Notes: generated by a model from the sequence alone, not told the origin. Numbered from the stretch's first letter, positions 47,245 through 59,437 are shown. The stretch is DNA of 64,000 bases from Siphonodentalium dalli (GCA_032622095.1 CP136061.1:26288991-26352990), one strand, 5' to 3'. Translations and numbers: made by a program.

Positions 47245-49250
47245 TAGTGCTGACACGAATTTGGGTATTCAAATATTTGTTCATGGTATTTGAATATTAT
47301 TACACAGCTGTTGCTATATCTTGGCCGACTACATTACTTTGAACCATGTGGTCATTTCACCTAAATGCACCAGTGCGATCCTGATAAAGCCAAATAAATA
47401 ACAATTCCTTGTTCTCAGACACCTCTCTCATAACTTTTCTTTAAAAAGCCTCGTCAAACATTAAAAAAAATATTCTGTAAGAAATATTGGATATTGGATC
47501 ATCAACAATGATTACTGTTTCTTGAGTATACCAGATTTTGAGAAAAAAAAAAATTTAAATAACAACCCTCCCTCATCTCAAAATTGAGATCTTAATTGCC
47601 TGAGAACACAGATATTTTATTTTAACCATTTCATGACTGGAGCTTCCTGAAATTTTGCGAAAACCATGTGCCAATGCATTCTCTTATATATGAGAGTTTC
47701 CCCCATAGGGAGCCTCGCATATATAAGAGAATATATTGGCCTAACAATATTTCCCTTGACCTTATAAGCCAGTGCATTATTTTATATATTCAAGGCTCCC
47801 TATGGGCGACTCGCATATATAAGAGAATGTACTAGCACAGGATCTTTTAACGCTGCACCAGCTATCACATTCTTTTGTTAATGTAAACCTAATTCATTTG
47901 CAAAATTTTTAAAGTGGGAAAATCCCTGAGTTGTTTTAATTTCTAATCGCAGGCAGCATGTTTGGGCGGCAAAACGAAATTAAATCTGCCGGGAAAGCTA
48001 TTTGATATAAAGATGTTTCATCAGTCTTTCTGAAGGTGGAAACTAATATAATTTCAGAAAAAAAGGAAAAAAAATCCATTATTTCTGTAAGAGAAAGTTA
48101 CTGCTGGAAGCTTCACTTCTGTTATTACTTCGCTTTGTTCCGTTTTATCTCGTATTGAATTTAGTGAAATAGGAACAACCCAACCCAAAAGTTTTCGTTT
48201 CGGTCGAAATATTGTGTAAAAATTAAGAACATTGTCAGTGGTTTCCATGATAGATGGTCAGTCACTAGGCCAAATGGCTAAAAAAATAATTCAGCGGGGA
48301 GTCGGCTACCGACCAACTTAAAGAATCACCAATGGCCATAGAATTGTAGTTGTCATCCATCACTGCGATTGGGAATAAAACAAATTTATAACATCCTTCC
48401 TCACTGATCTGGGGAAAAAAATTGTCTGACAAACAATTAATTAATTTTGGATGACTTAGTTACAACTCACGCATGACGGCTGTTGTTGTAATGCTGCACC
48501 ACAACAAACTGGTGCAATAATGATCACACATCTATTTATTGTGATATTTCTGGCAGTGACCACAATTGTTTCCCTCATTCTGCAAATGTCAGACCCACTA
48601 AAACCAGACTTTGACACAGTCATGTTCATGAAAGATTACTCAGCAGAGCTCAATTTCATGTGAAAGATAACCAATAAAAAAATGGTTGTATTAGGCCACT
48701 CAAAGTCAATTTCCTATTCTCTGGTCCAAATGCAGTCCTGTTTCTCGAAACCCTGTGTGCGCAACCTTTTTAATTTTAATCGTGTTCAACCTGTTTTAAT
48801 TGGCGTGAAATAATTGCGGTACATTTTTTATAGAAACACAGTTGAGATCGAACCGTTTCCCAGTTCAGATTTGTGATTCATTTCTGGAATTAGTATCTAT
48901 GTTCAATCATTTTTTAAGCATGTGTTGCATTGTGAATGCACTCTCAGTAAACAATTCAGTGGTCATACTTGATGTGTGGTGATTTTTTAAAGAAATAAAT
49001 CATGGAATCTATCTAGACCCTGTACTAGCCAATACGGACATTGAGTGCCTCGTTTGCATGTGCCCCAGAATTTAAAAAAAAACAAAAATACCTGTGCACA
49101 TGCTTTTCAGAATGTTTTGCCCTGAGTGACTTTGCATGGTCTTGTGCCCTGACATTACGGATAATGAATATCTGAATCCATTTTGATACATGTATTTGAA
49201 TACTGCCTTTCCATACATCCGAATATTTGAATATATTCGTTTCAGCACTA
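47245..49250. mobile_element. hAT-like element, 2.0 kb, carrying nested insertions
   Basis: Inverted ends TAGTGCTGACACGAAT and ATTCGTTTCAGCACTA are flanked by TGCCTTAA (47237-47244) and TGCCTTAG (49251-49258), 7 of 8 identical. Subterminal ATTCAAATATT motifs are mirrored at the other end. It contains a family B MITE (from 47622), a stretch shared with 18430-18660 and a family D fragment (48573-48608). No transposase was recognised. Confidence 0.78.
47622..47868. mobile_element. Family B TTAA MITE, decayed copy
   Basis: It begins TTAACCATTTCATGACTGGA and carries the usual two TATATAAGAGAAT hairpins. It is recognisable to GCTGCACCAGC (about 47865), after which the right end is lost. It lies inside the hAT-like element 47245-49250. 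Confidence 0.75.
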
Positions 49251-49472
49251 TGCCTTAGTTACAGACGATTTATTGTTGCAAATATTTGCTTGATTCACAG
49301 TTTCAGTATCCTTCACATATCTATTCAGGCTTGGAAATAAGGTGCTGGACAGCGGGCTAGCATCACTAAATTCATCCTCTGTGGACCTCATTCTGGTTAG
49401 GCCTCGTCTTCTCTGGAAAGGATCTTTGTTATCAAATTAACAAGTTCTTTAGCTCCTTTAAAAACTTCTTTA

Positions 49473-50167
49473 AGCTGCTTTCACATACTTGCGTTTTGCG
49501 GAAGTGCGCTTAGAGCTTTCACATACCTCCGTTTACCTCTGCGCGTACGCGTCCGTTAACGGATGCGTGAATAATTATTTGTGTTTACATATTGTCCTTT
49601 CACCATGGATTCCGACGACGACGAGGACGTTCTAATGATTGCTTTGTGTATATATAACGAAAGACGACGGAAGAGACCAAGACGCTTGTGGGAGCACGAA
49701 ATAGTTAAGAAAAGAAGAGAACAAGGGGCATATGCTAATCTAATTGTCAAAAATTTGTATTCGGATAAAGACAAGTTCATTGGTTATTTCAGGGTGTCTC
49801 GCGAACAGTTTTCGTTAATATTGCATTTCATCGGCGACGATATACAGAAAATGCGAAAGAGCCGAGAGCCACTGTGCCCAAAACAGAGGTTAGCAATTTG
49901 ACCCAAGATTAGATAGCATGGTGCCAGCAGCTGGCATACGCCCCCACATATATACCATTCTCACACATGATTAACGACATCGCACCGAATACCCCTGTCC
50001 GCTTATGCGTAAAACGGACAGCTTTTCGGTCTGGGAGCGAAAAGTTATGCGCGCACGCGCGTTTAGCGGATGGTATGTGAAAGCCCCAGCGATAACTTTG
50101 GAGATCGAAACGATGCGCATACGGATGCCTTTACGGATGCGTAAAACGCATGTATGTGAAAGCAGCT
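49473..50167 (+). mobile_element. PIF/Harbinger deletion derivative, 695 bp
   Basis: The inverted ends AGCTGCTTTCACATAC and GTATGTGAAAGCAGCT are flanked by TTA (49470-49472 and 50168-50170), the target-site signature of PIF/Harbinger elements. Subterminal GCGTTTTGCG/ACGCAT and CTTTCACATACC motifs repeat. It carries the 5' part of a transposase gene. The element splits a family D copy (49326-50692). Confidence 0.9.
49604..49901 (+). pseudogene. Truncated Harbinger (HARBI1-like) transposase N-terminus
   Basis: From the ATG at 49604 the ORF gives about 98 residues: an acidic start (MDSDDDEDVLM), RRRKRPRRLWEHEIVKKRRE, then EQGAYANLI, DKDKFIGYFRVSREQFSLIL, and PLCPKQRLAI before TGA. The W-x-H...QGAY-x-L...FRMS-x-x-F-x-LL...P-x-QRLAI order is that of the N-terminal region of Harbinger nucleases. 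The DDE catalytic domain is absent because the element is internally deleted. A frame in the same phase extends upstream to 49581 without an obvious better start. Confidence 0.8.
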
Positions 50168-50692
50168 TTAGAATGTTTCTTTTTCTTATTTAGTCTAGTA
50201 TCTCTATATCCCCAAATTGGAAGATGACACATTGCATAATCAGGGAGCAAATTAACTGGCATCGCATCGCAATTTGCTACCCAAATTTGGATAATAGCTA
50301 TGCAATTTGGTATGAATTTAATATGATTTTAGAACAATGCTATCTAATCATATCAATGTGAGGTTATTTGCTAATCAAAATTTCAAAAGTAATTTGCTCC
50401 CTGTGCATAATCGTGATGCACAATGAGTACTCATCACCATCTTCACCTTCTGGGAACTTAAATTGGCAGATGACACAATGCATAATCGAGGTGCCCAATG
50501 AGTACACATCACCATCTTCCCCATCGGGGAACTTAAATCTATGTCTAGGTTGCCCATAGCAGATGAGGTCATGCAGAATGAGATCCCCAGAGGATAAATT
50601 TTGTGATGCAAACCCGCTGTGCGGGGTAGTGACACTAAATTCACCCTCTGGAGACCTCATTCTGCAAACGTCTGGCACCATGTTTTCCGGCC

Positions 50693-51473
50693 TCTATCTA
50701 TTTCTCTATGCCAAATGAAATTGAACAGGGCAAGATATATTTTAATTCACTGTAAATAGTAAATGTTGATGTGATGATGAAATACATTAAGATATTCAGC
50801 AGTTATGGTTGGTAGACAGGTCAGGCACATCCTGAATTCAACTATTGTAGTTATATATTTAACTGTTATAGATTAATATGGACATCGCCATTTTGTGAAT
50901 TTGATAAAAGAGAGATAATCCAAAATAATATTTTACAAAATTTAATCAAAATCAGTGTCGCTCTAATTCAGCAACGTATCTGTTTTTATGACGAAATTGC
51001 ATATCTCAATCCATGCGAATGATTAATCATGTGACAAAAAGTCAATTAACATTCAATTGTTCTGAACATTGTTATGGATGAGCGATTGCATCGTCGTGTA
51101 ATGCCATTTAGAAAGGCACACTGGTGCTATTATTAAATAAAATATGCTGGCACAAAAGGCTGCACAACAAATTTTATCTGGAGACTGTTCATTTTCTGCA
51201 ATATTGCAAGTGCACGATCACAAATTTTCCACAAAAACAGGGAAATGGTGGATTTGCCACTGTCAAACTTACCTACAATAGTTAAATATAGCTATTGAGG
51301 ATATGCCCAGTCTGGTGGAAATTGAAACTATCAACATCTATGCCAATCTTTTGGCCATAGCCTTCTTCATTGATATGCCTATGTTTGTCCCAAATCCTTC
51401 TGTAATAATTGTTTAATACATCTTGAATATCTATTAAATACATTATCATTATGCTACATTCAATTTACGATTT
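50693..51473. other. No supported feature
   Basis: AT-rich intergenic DNA between a family D MITE and a family R element. No gene or clear repeat was recognised. Confidence 0.5.
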
Positions 51474-52190
51474 TTAGCTCAACCTGGTGAATTCAAGTTT
51501 GAGCTATTGCCATGGGTTGGCGTCCTTCGTCTGTGCATCAACAATTTCCTTTAGCACACCCTACATGTCATACCTCTCATCCGATCGTCATCAAACTTAT
51601 AATGGTTCTTTGTGGTGACCTCTTGATGGGGGACATAATTTTGTTCCGAAATTTGTTAAAATACATGGCCGCCATTGGCCATTTTACTCTTTGCATGACT
51701 AAATCTTTTTGCACACCCTACAGGCCACATCCGATTATCACTAAACTTCATCCGGATCTTCAGGGTGAGCTCTAGATAAGCGCCCAAAATTTATTAAAAA
51801 CATGGCCGCCAGCAGTCTTCTTGGATTTCAAATTTGAATCAGTCGGCACAACCTGCAGCCTTCTATTATCCGAGAATGTTTTGAAAATTTACAGGCATAT
51901 TAAAGATCACCTCTAGATGGGAGCTATCGAATTTGAATGATTTTCGATCAAAAACAAGGTTACCGGCAATCATCTTGGATTTTATTCTTTGCATGACTAA
52001 ATACATTGGCATGCCCTACAGCCAACAATTTTCATCCAATTGATCCCAAACTTTATATGACACTTCGGGTTGACCTCTGATATTACTCAAACATGTAAAC
52101 ATTCCGCATTCCTTATCACTCTATTGACTATAATGTATGATATTATCCCCTTTCCAAGTTTAGCTACAATGTCATTGACACTTTCAGTTA
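51474..52190. mobile_element. Family R element, copy 3
   Basis: It begins TTTTTAGCTCAACCTGGTGA with GTTTGAGCTATTGCCATGGG and ends CAAGTTTAGCTACAATGTCATTGACACTTTC. Core units are more diverged (GCACACCCTACATGTCATACC, ATGGCCGCCA). Confidence 0.65.
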
Positions 52191-52313
52191 TGCAAACATG
52201 CATGCATGGAAGTGAGATGAACAAACCCGATTCCCTGTTCATATTTCACAGACTTACAGACATCTGTTAGGGAAATATTGGCCATGGGAACTGAAACTTG
52301 ACCTGGACCTATG

Positions 52314-52435
52314 GTAATGCCCTAAGTAATCGACTCCTTAACCACAGCAGAATTATGGGTAACTTTTCCGACTAAATCCTGAAAAGTTACCCATAATTCT
52401 GCTGTGGTTATGGAGTCGATTACTTAGGGCATTAC
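52314..52435. mobile_element. Family J palindromic MITE, copy 1
   Basis: GTAATGCCCTAAGTAATCGA is mirrored by TCGATTACTTAGGGCATTAC; inner arms CACAGCAGAATTATGGGTAA. The loop (CGACTAAATCC) is shared with the copies at 53800 and 54895. Confidence 0.83.
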
Positions 52436-53147
52436 TGTAGCAGATGGAGAGGTGGACAGCTTCCTTGGTGTGTATTCCAAAGAAAAAATTATTGTAAAAT
52501 TGGGCTCGCCCATGCTGTTCAAACAAGTTTGTTGTAGGGCCCTGCGAATATTGGATTATCGATTCGAACTCGGTATTTGATTCGACTTATGACAATGAAT
52601 AGTAATTTTGAATACACCAAACGAATGAACATAATGCATATATTAGTAATATTTGAACATTCACAACTACTGCGAAGTATAAAAAGTAGATACACTTATT
52701 CATCCCCGACGACGACTTCGCACACCAAATACAACATTTAATACTGCTAGTGTTAGGAAGGTCTTTTGCGTTAATGTTAGGGATACATTTCCACAAAATG
52801 TTACAAAGATATATTTACATACTAAGTGTTGTCATCACTAAATCCAGCATTCTGATTGGTCGGCGCCCACGTGGCTAGTTGCAATTATTTCTCGGTGAAT
52901 GCGCAACAGCTAATAACTGCAAGCTCATAACAACATCGATACGTCATTTGGGTTTGGAAAGACGAACGCGTAATGTTTTGGGCGCATTTGGATTCGCGCA
53001 GGATTGACTTAATAAATCATCGGGTTTCAATTGTCCCTTTTGCCAAGGGTGCTATGGGGTATTTTGGGCTGGTTTTGTCACGATACACTTTTCGATTTAA
53101 ATACATTTACAAAAGTGGCTTTTTCGCTAAATGTATATAAATATAAG

Positions 53148-53269
53148 GATTAACTGTCATGTGGACTGTTTTTATGGAGATGTAACCGTGAGGTAAGTGG
53201 TCATAACTTGTATGTAAAAATTACCTCACGGTTACATCTCCATAAAAACAGTCCACATGACAGTTAATC
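53148..53269. repeat. Palindrome, 122 bp
   Basis: GATTAACTGTCATGTGGACT is mirrored by AGTCCACATGACAGTTAATC; arms of about 48 bp are perfect and the loop is about 25 nt. Probable MITE. Confidence 0.83.
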
Positions 53270-54173
53270 ATTATATGTATTGGAACCAATGCCGCTGAAT
53301 GATGTATGGACACAATATATAGACCTACTGTTGGCCTTTATTATCTATCGCCGCCATCTTGTTTTGTATTAATCCAGCTGCATGGTTATCTGACTGGTTA
53401 TGCTGTTAGGGTCATTGATCACATTCATAGTCAGCTTTTAAAAAATGTCACACAAGTGTAACCATCTTTTAGCCAATGACAACGTTCTTATTCTCACATA
53501 GAATGAGACTAGCTATTTGCATTTTGAGTTAGACAAAATTAAATTAGCTCCACCTCAGTGTTGCCAATACGACAGAGCTGGATTCTATTTTTGTTGCAAA
53601 TGTAAACAGACCTCATATCGTGTTATCAAACAACAAGATTTGAAAAGAAAGCTACGAAAGTGATCGACTACGTAAACCTAGCTACACTTGTGACCGCTTT
53701 GAAAAGCTGTCTACGATTGTGATAGGTGACCTCATCAGTCAGTTACCTGTTCCTCAGGTACGTTTATCTTGAGGTACTCCGTGAGAGTGATGAATGGCAA
53801 CAAGCCTTATTTCCGACTAAATCCTGATAAGTTACCCATAATTCTGATGTGGTTAAGGAGTCGATTATTTAGGGCATTACTGTACATGACTTATTTAACT
53901 CTCCCATTATTTTGTCGGTCTGATGGCGAATTTTGAATGCTTATTCAAGTAAGGTTGCTAATTTCTATTGATCTATTTAAATCGCTCATACGTATCAGGT
54001 AATCCGCCCTTCGATGATGTATTCTAACTTGATTATATCAAAGAATTAAATACCCACGTGCCAAACTTTTAGCCAAATGAATTTTTTTTTCCCAAATGTA
54101 TTTTTTTTTTCCATTGGCAGGTGGCAGCTTGAACCCTTGTTCAGATAACAAGTTTAACAAACGACAATCGGTA

Positions 54174-54612
54174 CAAGCCTGGATATAGTGTCTGACATTT
54201 GCAGAATGAGGTCCCTAGAGGGTGAATTTAGTGACGCTATCCAGCACAGCAGGCTAGCATCACCAAATTCACCCTCTGGGGACCTCATTCTGCTTAGGCC
54301 TCAACTGCTATGGGAGACCTAGGATCAGAATGAAGTTCCCCAGTTGAAGTTGATGATGCTCACCCATTAGTCAACTCGTTTATGCATTTTATCTTGTGCA
54401 AATTAGGGGATATTCAAACTGAACAGAAGGGGGAAAGTAACTAAAAACAATGTTAATTTGAGACTGGATACTTCCCAGAAGATGAGGCCTAAGCAAAAGG
54501 AGGTCCCCAGAGGGTGGTTTTGGTGATTATATAGCCCGCCGTGCCAGATAGTCACTAAATTCACCCTCTGTGGACTTCATTCTGTAAATTACAGACGCAC
54601 GATATCCAGGTT
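54174..54612. mobile_element. Family D MITE, long form
   Basis: CAAGCCTGGATATAGTGTCT is followed by a left hairpin, an inner GAAGTTCCCCAGTTGAAGTT segment, a decayed right hairpin (54492-54590) and ACAGACGCACGATATCCAGG. Confidence 0.8.
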
Positions 54613-54639
54613 TTCTTCGGTCGTATGGTGCATTTATTA

Positions 54640-54806
54640 TCTGAAAATATCCCACAAATAAATGTGAATCCTTCAGCACTTGTATTATCTGTTCCTAGTT
54701 TGTCGTCTGCATATATTACCTGAATACCCCTTCAGATGAATAACAGACCATTCCAGTGTATACTTTTATAACTGAGTGGGAGAATTCATTTAGTAAAGAA
54801 ATGGTT
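54640..54806. mobile_element. Family L MITE, right part only
   Basis: It contains GAATCCTTCAGCACTTG, then ATGAATAACAGACCATTCC and TTTAGTAAAGAAATGGTTC, matching the right half of 35618-35809. The left boundary is approximate. Confidence 0.55.
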
Positions 54807-54894
54807 CAAACATTATGGGTGCAGTTGCTCTCAAAGTAAAAAGTAAGGTCAATTGAACAGATTCTAATGGATGGCCAGTTTATGAATAACTTAC

Positions 54895-55055
54895 AGTAAT
54901 GCCGTAAATAATCGGAAATATGGCTTGTTGCCATTCATCGGAAAGCTCTGTGAGAGCTTTCCGATGAATGGCAACAAGCCATATTTCCGACTAAATCCGG
55001 AAAAATTACCCATATTTCTGCTTTGGTTAAGGAGTTGATTACTTACGGCATTACT
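54895..55055. mobile_element. Family J palindromic MITE, copy 2
   Basis: The outer AGTAATGCCGTAAATAATCG pairs with GATTACTTACGGCATTACT. A near-perfect inner palindrome (ATGGCTTGTTGCCATTCATC) meets at 54955. A partial relative lies at 53804-53885 (ATGGCAACAAGCC..., GGGCATTACTGTA). Confidence 0.8.
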
Positions 55056-55068
55056 ATATCTCCCTTGC

Positions 55069-55457
55069 TTAACCCTTTACCCAACAGAAGGGCCCTGTGC
55101 CAATGCATTCTCTTATATATGCGAGTCGACCATAGGTCGCCTCGCATATATAAGAGAATGCATTGGCTTAACACATTAAAAATTATAAAATTGTTAAAGA
55201 ATGTAAGAAAAAATGGTAAAAAGTGTTAAAAAAAGATTTTTTTTAGGCCAATGCATTCTCTTATATATGCGAGGCGACCTATGGTCGACTCGCATATATA
55301 AGAGAATGCATTGGCACAGGGCTAACTGTAACTATCACAATGTGGTCAAGGAGCCGGTTCCAATGATATCCATATTTGTATGGTTCTATTGAGACAGACC
55401 GAAGATATTTTAGGCTGTTGAAGCTTTATTTGGCCGGTTTGTTGGGTAAAGGGTTAA
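55069..55457. mobile_element. Family A TTAA MITE, copy 2
   Basis: It begins TTAACCCTTTACCCAACAGA and ends TGTTGGGTAAAGGGTTAA. It is nearly identical to 4162-4561, apart from small indels near the right end. Its right TTAA (55454-55457) is also the left TTAA of the next family B copy. Confidence 0.9.
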
Positions 55458-55665
55458 CTCTTCCCCATGACTGGAGCTTCCTGAAATTTGGCAAAAACCA
55501 TGCGCCAATGCATTCTCTTAGGCCCCTAACAATATTTACCTTGACAGCCAGTGTATTCTCTTATATATGCAAGGCTCCCTATTGGAGACTTGGATATATA
55601 AGAGAATGCACTGGCACAAAATCTTTAATGCTGCATCAGCATAGCTCTCATCACGGAAGGGTTAA
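55454..55665. mobile_element. Family B TTAA MITE, copy 2
   Basis: It begins TTAACTCTTCCCCATGACTG and ends CATCACGGAAGGGTTAA. The CTTTAATGCTGC segment at about 55623 is the site that is split by other MITEs in the copy at 3669. The first hairpin is partly deleted. Confidence 0.85.
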
Positions 55666-56754
55666 ACTCATTAAATTTCTTCTCTCTACAACAATCACAT
55701 TTCACACTTGAGACATCAATAGACTATATTCATGGCAGGAAAATAATCACCCACAAACAGCTACACTCTTGTTTCTAAAGATCAATGCAGCAGTTTTCAA
55801 CAGAGGCTCAATATATTATAATTCAGCTACCATTGAATAATTTTTCTCACAACTCATTTAGAATATTATAGTCTGTTGATATTCGAAGTGTGACTTAGTC
55901 AGTTCTGCAGTTGGCTAATATCTGATATTACAAATCTAAATGCTAATCCCTCATGTTACAGTATATTGTGTGTATTTCAGTTGTACAGTGATTTTATTGG
56001 TAATCAGTGCTGTATTAAAAGTACATAATAACAGTTCATGATTTATCTCCGGACAATCATCCCTATGCTCAGGGGCCAGCCCAGAGGTGTCAAATTGGGA
56101 GAAGTCAATTCTCACTCGACCGGTACACACGGATCAGCCTGGAGGTGTCAAATTGGGAGAAGTCACTTCTCCCTGTTTGGTTTATAGGGAGAAGTGGACT
56201 GTTATCAGGGAGAAATAACAATGACAAGTTCTAATATACACCCCAACATCACCTTTCTATGATCCAAAAAGTAGTATACAAAACAAGAGCCCATTTATTA
56301 AAAAAAAAAAAACCTTTCTGGCCAGTAAGAGCAACATTATAAGTAAATATACTTTAAATATTCTATTGTAACATTTGTGTACTTGAATATGTGAGAGTAG
56401 TCACTTCTCCCTGGGTCAAATATAGGGAGATGTCTCCCTCCAGGCTGTTTCCTGTCTATGACCAAACCCAATCCTCCCAAAAAGGGAGACCCTTATGAAA
56501 TAATCAAACCTGTGTTATTGACGGTCATGTAAGAAAATGAATGCCTGTTCACAATAGGTAATAAACATGTAAGTCACACCAGGGGTGGGGGGTACACTAG
56601 TGACATTGCCACCTATAACATGTAAACAGCGAATCTCCCCTTTGTAGTAATTTCAATTTTTCTTTACATTCACGTTTTTCCATTATTTCCCCACGAAGAG
56701 AACATATAGCGATATATGTTCTATATCAAGTGTATGATAGAGTTATGCCACTTG
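55666..56754. other. No gene; short internal duplication
   Basis: GAGGTGTCAAATTGGGAGAAGTCA-like sequence occurs twice (about 56083 and 56143), and TCTCCCT motifs recur to 56440. Nothing else supported. Confidence 0.5.
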
Positions 56755-57505
56755 CTTGCGTTAGTAACGAGAGGCCGATCACGATCGGCAGATGTTAACC
56801 CATCCCTTGGCGATAAAAATTTAATATGATCGGATAAATGAGAGTTTTGGTGTTGAATTATAGAGTATACTGTTATGTACTATTATAGACAAATGTACAT
56901 AACACAAATTATTTGAATTTATGGGTCACTGGCATTTATATAAGAGAATGCACTGGTACAGGATCTGTAATGCTAAACCACCACAGCCGGCAAGCACGTG
57001 GGTTAAATGTGTAGGTGTGACCTGGACATGGAATACTTGGGTTAAGAGAGTCCAATTTAAGTTTACAATAATAATGTGTCCTAGTATACAGATAAGCAAC
57101 CTCACCACTGACCCATTAATATCAATTATATAGCAGAGCTGTCAAAAAATCACAGGAATTGTTTATGTTGAACACTGACACCTCTATTAAACCACTAACA
57201 ATTATAATGATATCAGACCATCTGAAGATATAACTCTGCAGCACAGATGTCCAAGTCTACTGTTAATATCATGTGATGTTTATTGTTGAATCTTTATTTT
57301 AAATTAGATACCATAGCCTTCTTTATCAGATTATTTGCACATTGGCATAAGAGACATCAGAAAATAATTTAGCCTTATCAATAGCTAAGTAGTCCAAAGG
57401 CAATTGGTGAATTAACACAAGATTTTGGACCGATTTAATCAAATTTGGTGTGGTGATTCGGGGTACCCTTGGCAGAGTTATAATGGTGTTAGTTTTTCAA
57501 ATTTT
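56755..57505 (-). repeat. Repeat family M, copy 2 (uninterrupted)
   Basis: This is the inverted counterpart of 16778-18400. It lacks the hAT insertion and so preserves an approximate pre-insertion site near 56817-56830. It carries a TATATAAGAGAATGCACTGG motif that resembles the TTAA MITE hairpins. Confidence 0.85.
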
Positions 57506-57548
57506 TTTAACTTAAAAAAAATAAATTGTTTTTAATTATTTAAAAAAA

Positions 57549-57766
57549 TTAAAGGGACACATTGGAAATCTTTTTATCAACTTGTATCATAATCATCAAT
57601 ATCTAAATGAAAACAAATGACAATGTCAATGACATTTTTTTTATTATTATTATAAAAGTTGAAAAATAAAATAGATTTTTTTTTTAATTTTAACTTTTAT
57701 AATAATAATTAAAAAATGTCATTGACATTATTTGTTTTCATTTAGATATTGATATGTGTCCCTTAA
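57549..57766. mobile_element. Palindromic TTAA MITE (family N)
   Basis: TTAAAGGGACACATTGG and ATATGTGTCCCTTAA form the ends. The arms share AATATCTAAATGAAAACAAA and AATGTCAATGACATTTTTT, and the centre is an AT-rich TTATTATAAAAGTT hairpin. Confidence 0.8.
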
Positions 57767-57774
57767 ATTTTTTA

Positions 57775-58166
57775 TTTTTTTTTCGAAAAAGGGTCATAAC
57801 TCCTTTAAAATAAATCGGATCAAACCCATATTAGAACTAGATCTGTATTTTGGGCTGTGAAACACACATACCAAATTTGGTTCCAATCAGATAAAAAATG
57901 TTTGAGTTATGGCAGAATGTGTGAATTCTAAGTCGAAAAAGGGCCATAACTCTGTAACAAAATCTCGGATCAAACCCAAAATCGAACGCGATCCGTATTT
58001 TGGGCTGAGAAACCCATATACAAAATTTGGTTCCGATCGGATAGAAAATGTTTGAGTTATCGCATTACTCGTGAAGTGTCTACGGACGGACGGACGGATG
58101 AACGACGAGTGGTCAATCCAGACAACGACACTATGTTTACCATACATGGTATGGGTAAACATAAAA
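57775..58166 (-). mobile_element. Family E tandem-repeat element, copy 3
   Basis: This is the reverse orientation of copies 1 and 2. Core units with AAGGGCCATAACTCTGTAAC and CAAATTTGGTTCCGATCGGA are followed by ACGGACGGACGGAC and the closing hairpin GTTTACCATACATGGTATGGG. Confidence 0.68.
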
Positions 58167-58573
58167 ACTGATGAAACGCTATAGACCTGTAATTTTTTAT
58201 GAGGAATCCCCTTGTCAATTTTATTATGATCTACCCTGATAGGAGAGGAAGAAGATAAATTGATATGTAAACAAAACATTTTATTTTATATAAATAACCA
58301 CACATTCTGCTGACATGACATGATTGTTGTGATACACACTTCTGGCATGTCACAGATCAGGTGGGTCTGGGAGGGGTATAGCACTGGAGATGGTTTAGTG
58401 AGCAAATAAACAGCTTCATCCTATACATGCAAAACACAGATGACAGTAAATTTCACCAAATTAGTCTCTTTTGGAATAATTTTAATTAGAAAAAGATGAT
58501 ATGATGTACACCTAACCTTAAAGTGGCTCATAGTTCTTAAAGTTAATTTTAAGCTTATCATTTGTTCATGTTT

Positions 58574-58633
58574 GGCATTCACCCTCTGGGGACCTCATTC
58601 TGCAAATGTCAGACATAATATTTCGAGGCTTGG
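58574..58633. mobile_element. Family D MITE, right-arm fragment
   Basis: It holds ATTCACCCTCTGGGGACCTC then GCAAATGTCAGACATAATATT and CGAGGCTTG. A similar shorter fragment lies at 48573-48608. Confidence 0.75.
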
Positions 58634-58770
58634 TCAAAATGTTTTCTTATCTGTTCAATTAGTTTCTTTGTTATATAAAAACTGATGAATGCATGCATAG
58701 AAGGTGAAAGGACATTTGAAAAAAACAAAAAACAATTTAGGGTATTTTTAAAAATCACAAGAATCACACA

Positions 58771-59437
58771 CTTAATCCTTTCTATTCTAAATACTCATGG
58801 ACAAGTAGTTCCCTCGGGAAATGTTCAGATAATAAGTTCAACAAACGACCATGTTTGTTGAACTTATTTCCTGAACATTTCCGACAGAATATGAAGGCTT
58901 ATGCATTTTAACCCTTCCATGACTGGAGCTTCCTGAAATTTTGCAAAAACCCTGTGTCACTATGCGACTCTTCCATAGGGAGCCTTACATATATAAGAGA
59001 ATACAGTGGCCTAACAATATTTACCTTGACCTTGTAAGCCAGTGCATTCTCTTATATATGTGAGCCTCCCTATGGGAGACATCCATATATATATATGAGA
59101 ATGCACTGGCACAGGATCTTGAATACTGCACCAGCATAGCTCCCGTCATAAAAGGGTTAAAATATCTTTTAGTGTCATCTGCTCATAGTGTAAGCCAGTG
59201 CATTCTCTTATATATGCGAGCCTCCCTATGGGAGCCATGCATATATAAGAGAATGCACTGGCACAGGATCTTGAATACTGGACCAGTGCAGCTCCAATCA
59301 TGAAAGAATTAATTATCTTTTCGTCATAGTGTTGCCAGCTCATTTTTTCCTGAACACCCCTTCAAATGAATAATAGACCATTCCAATATTTACTTTCATA
59401 ACTGGGTGGGAGAATCCATTTAGTACAGAAAGGGTTA
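58771..59437. mobile_element. Family L TTAA MITE carrying two family B MITEs
   Basis: The outer element starts CTTAATCCTTTCTATTCTAA and resumes after the insert as AATAATAGACCATTCC...AGAAAGGGTTAA. Its inner arms include GTTCAGATAATAAGTTCAAC. Inside lie family B copies at 58918-59160 (TTAA ends intact) and a second, partial one at 59161-59312. Confidence 0.75.

Larger units (their letters stand above)
49326..50692. mobile_element. Family D MITE split by a Harbinger element
   Basis: The left part is 49326-49472 (CAGGCTTGGAAATAAGGTG, partial hairpin, AAATTAACAAGTTCTTTAGC). The right part is 50168-50692 (TATCCCCAAATTGGAAGATG, ACACATTGCATAATC, a local duplication, then a hairpin and CTGGCACCATGTTTTCCGGC). 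The interruption is the 695-bp PIF/Harbinger derivative. Confidence 0.8.
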
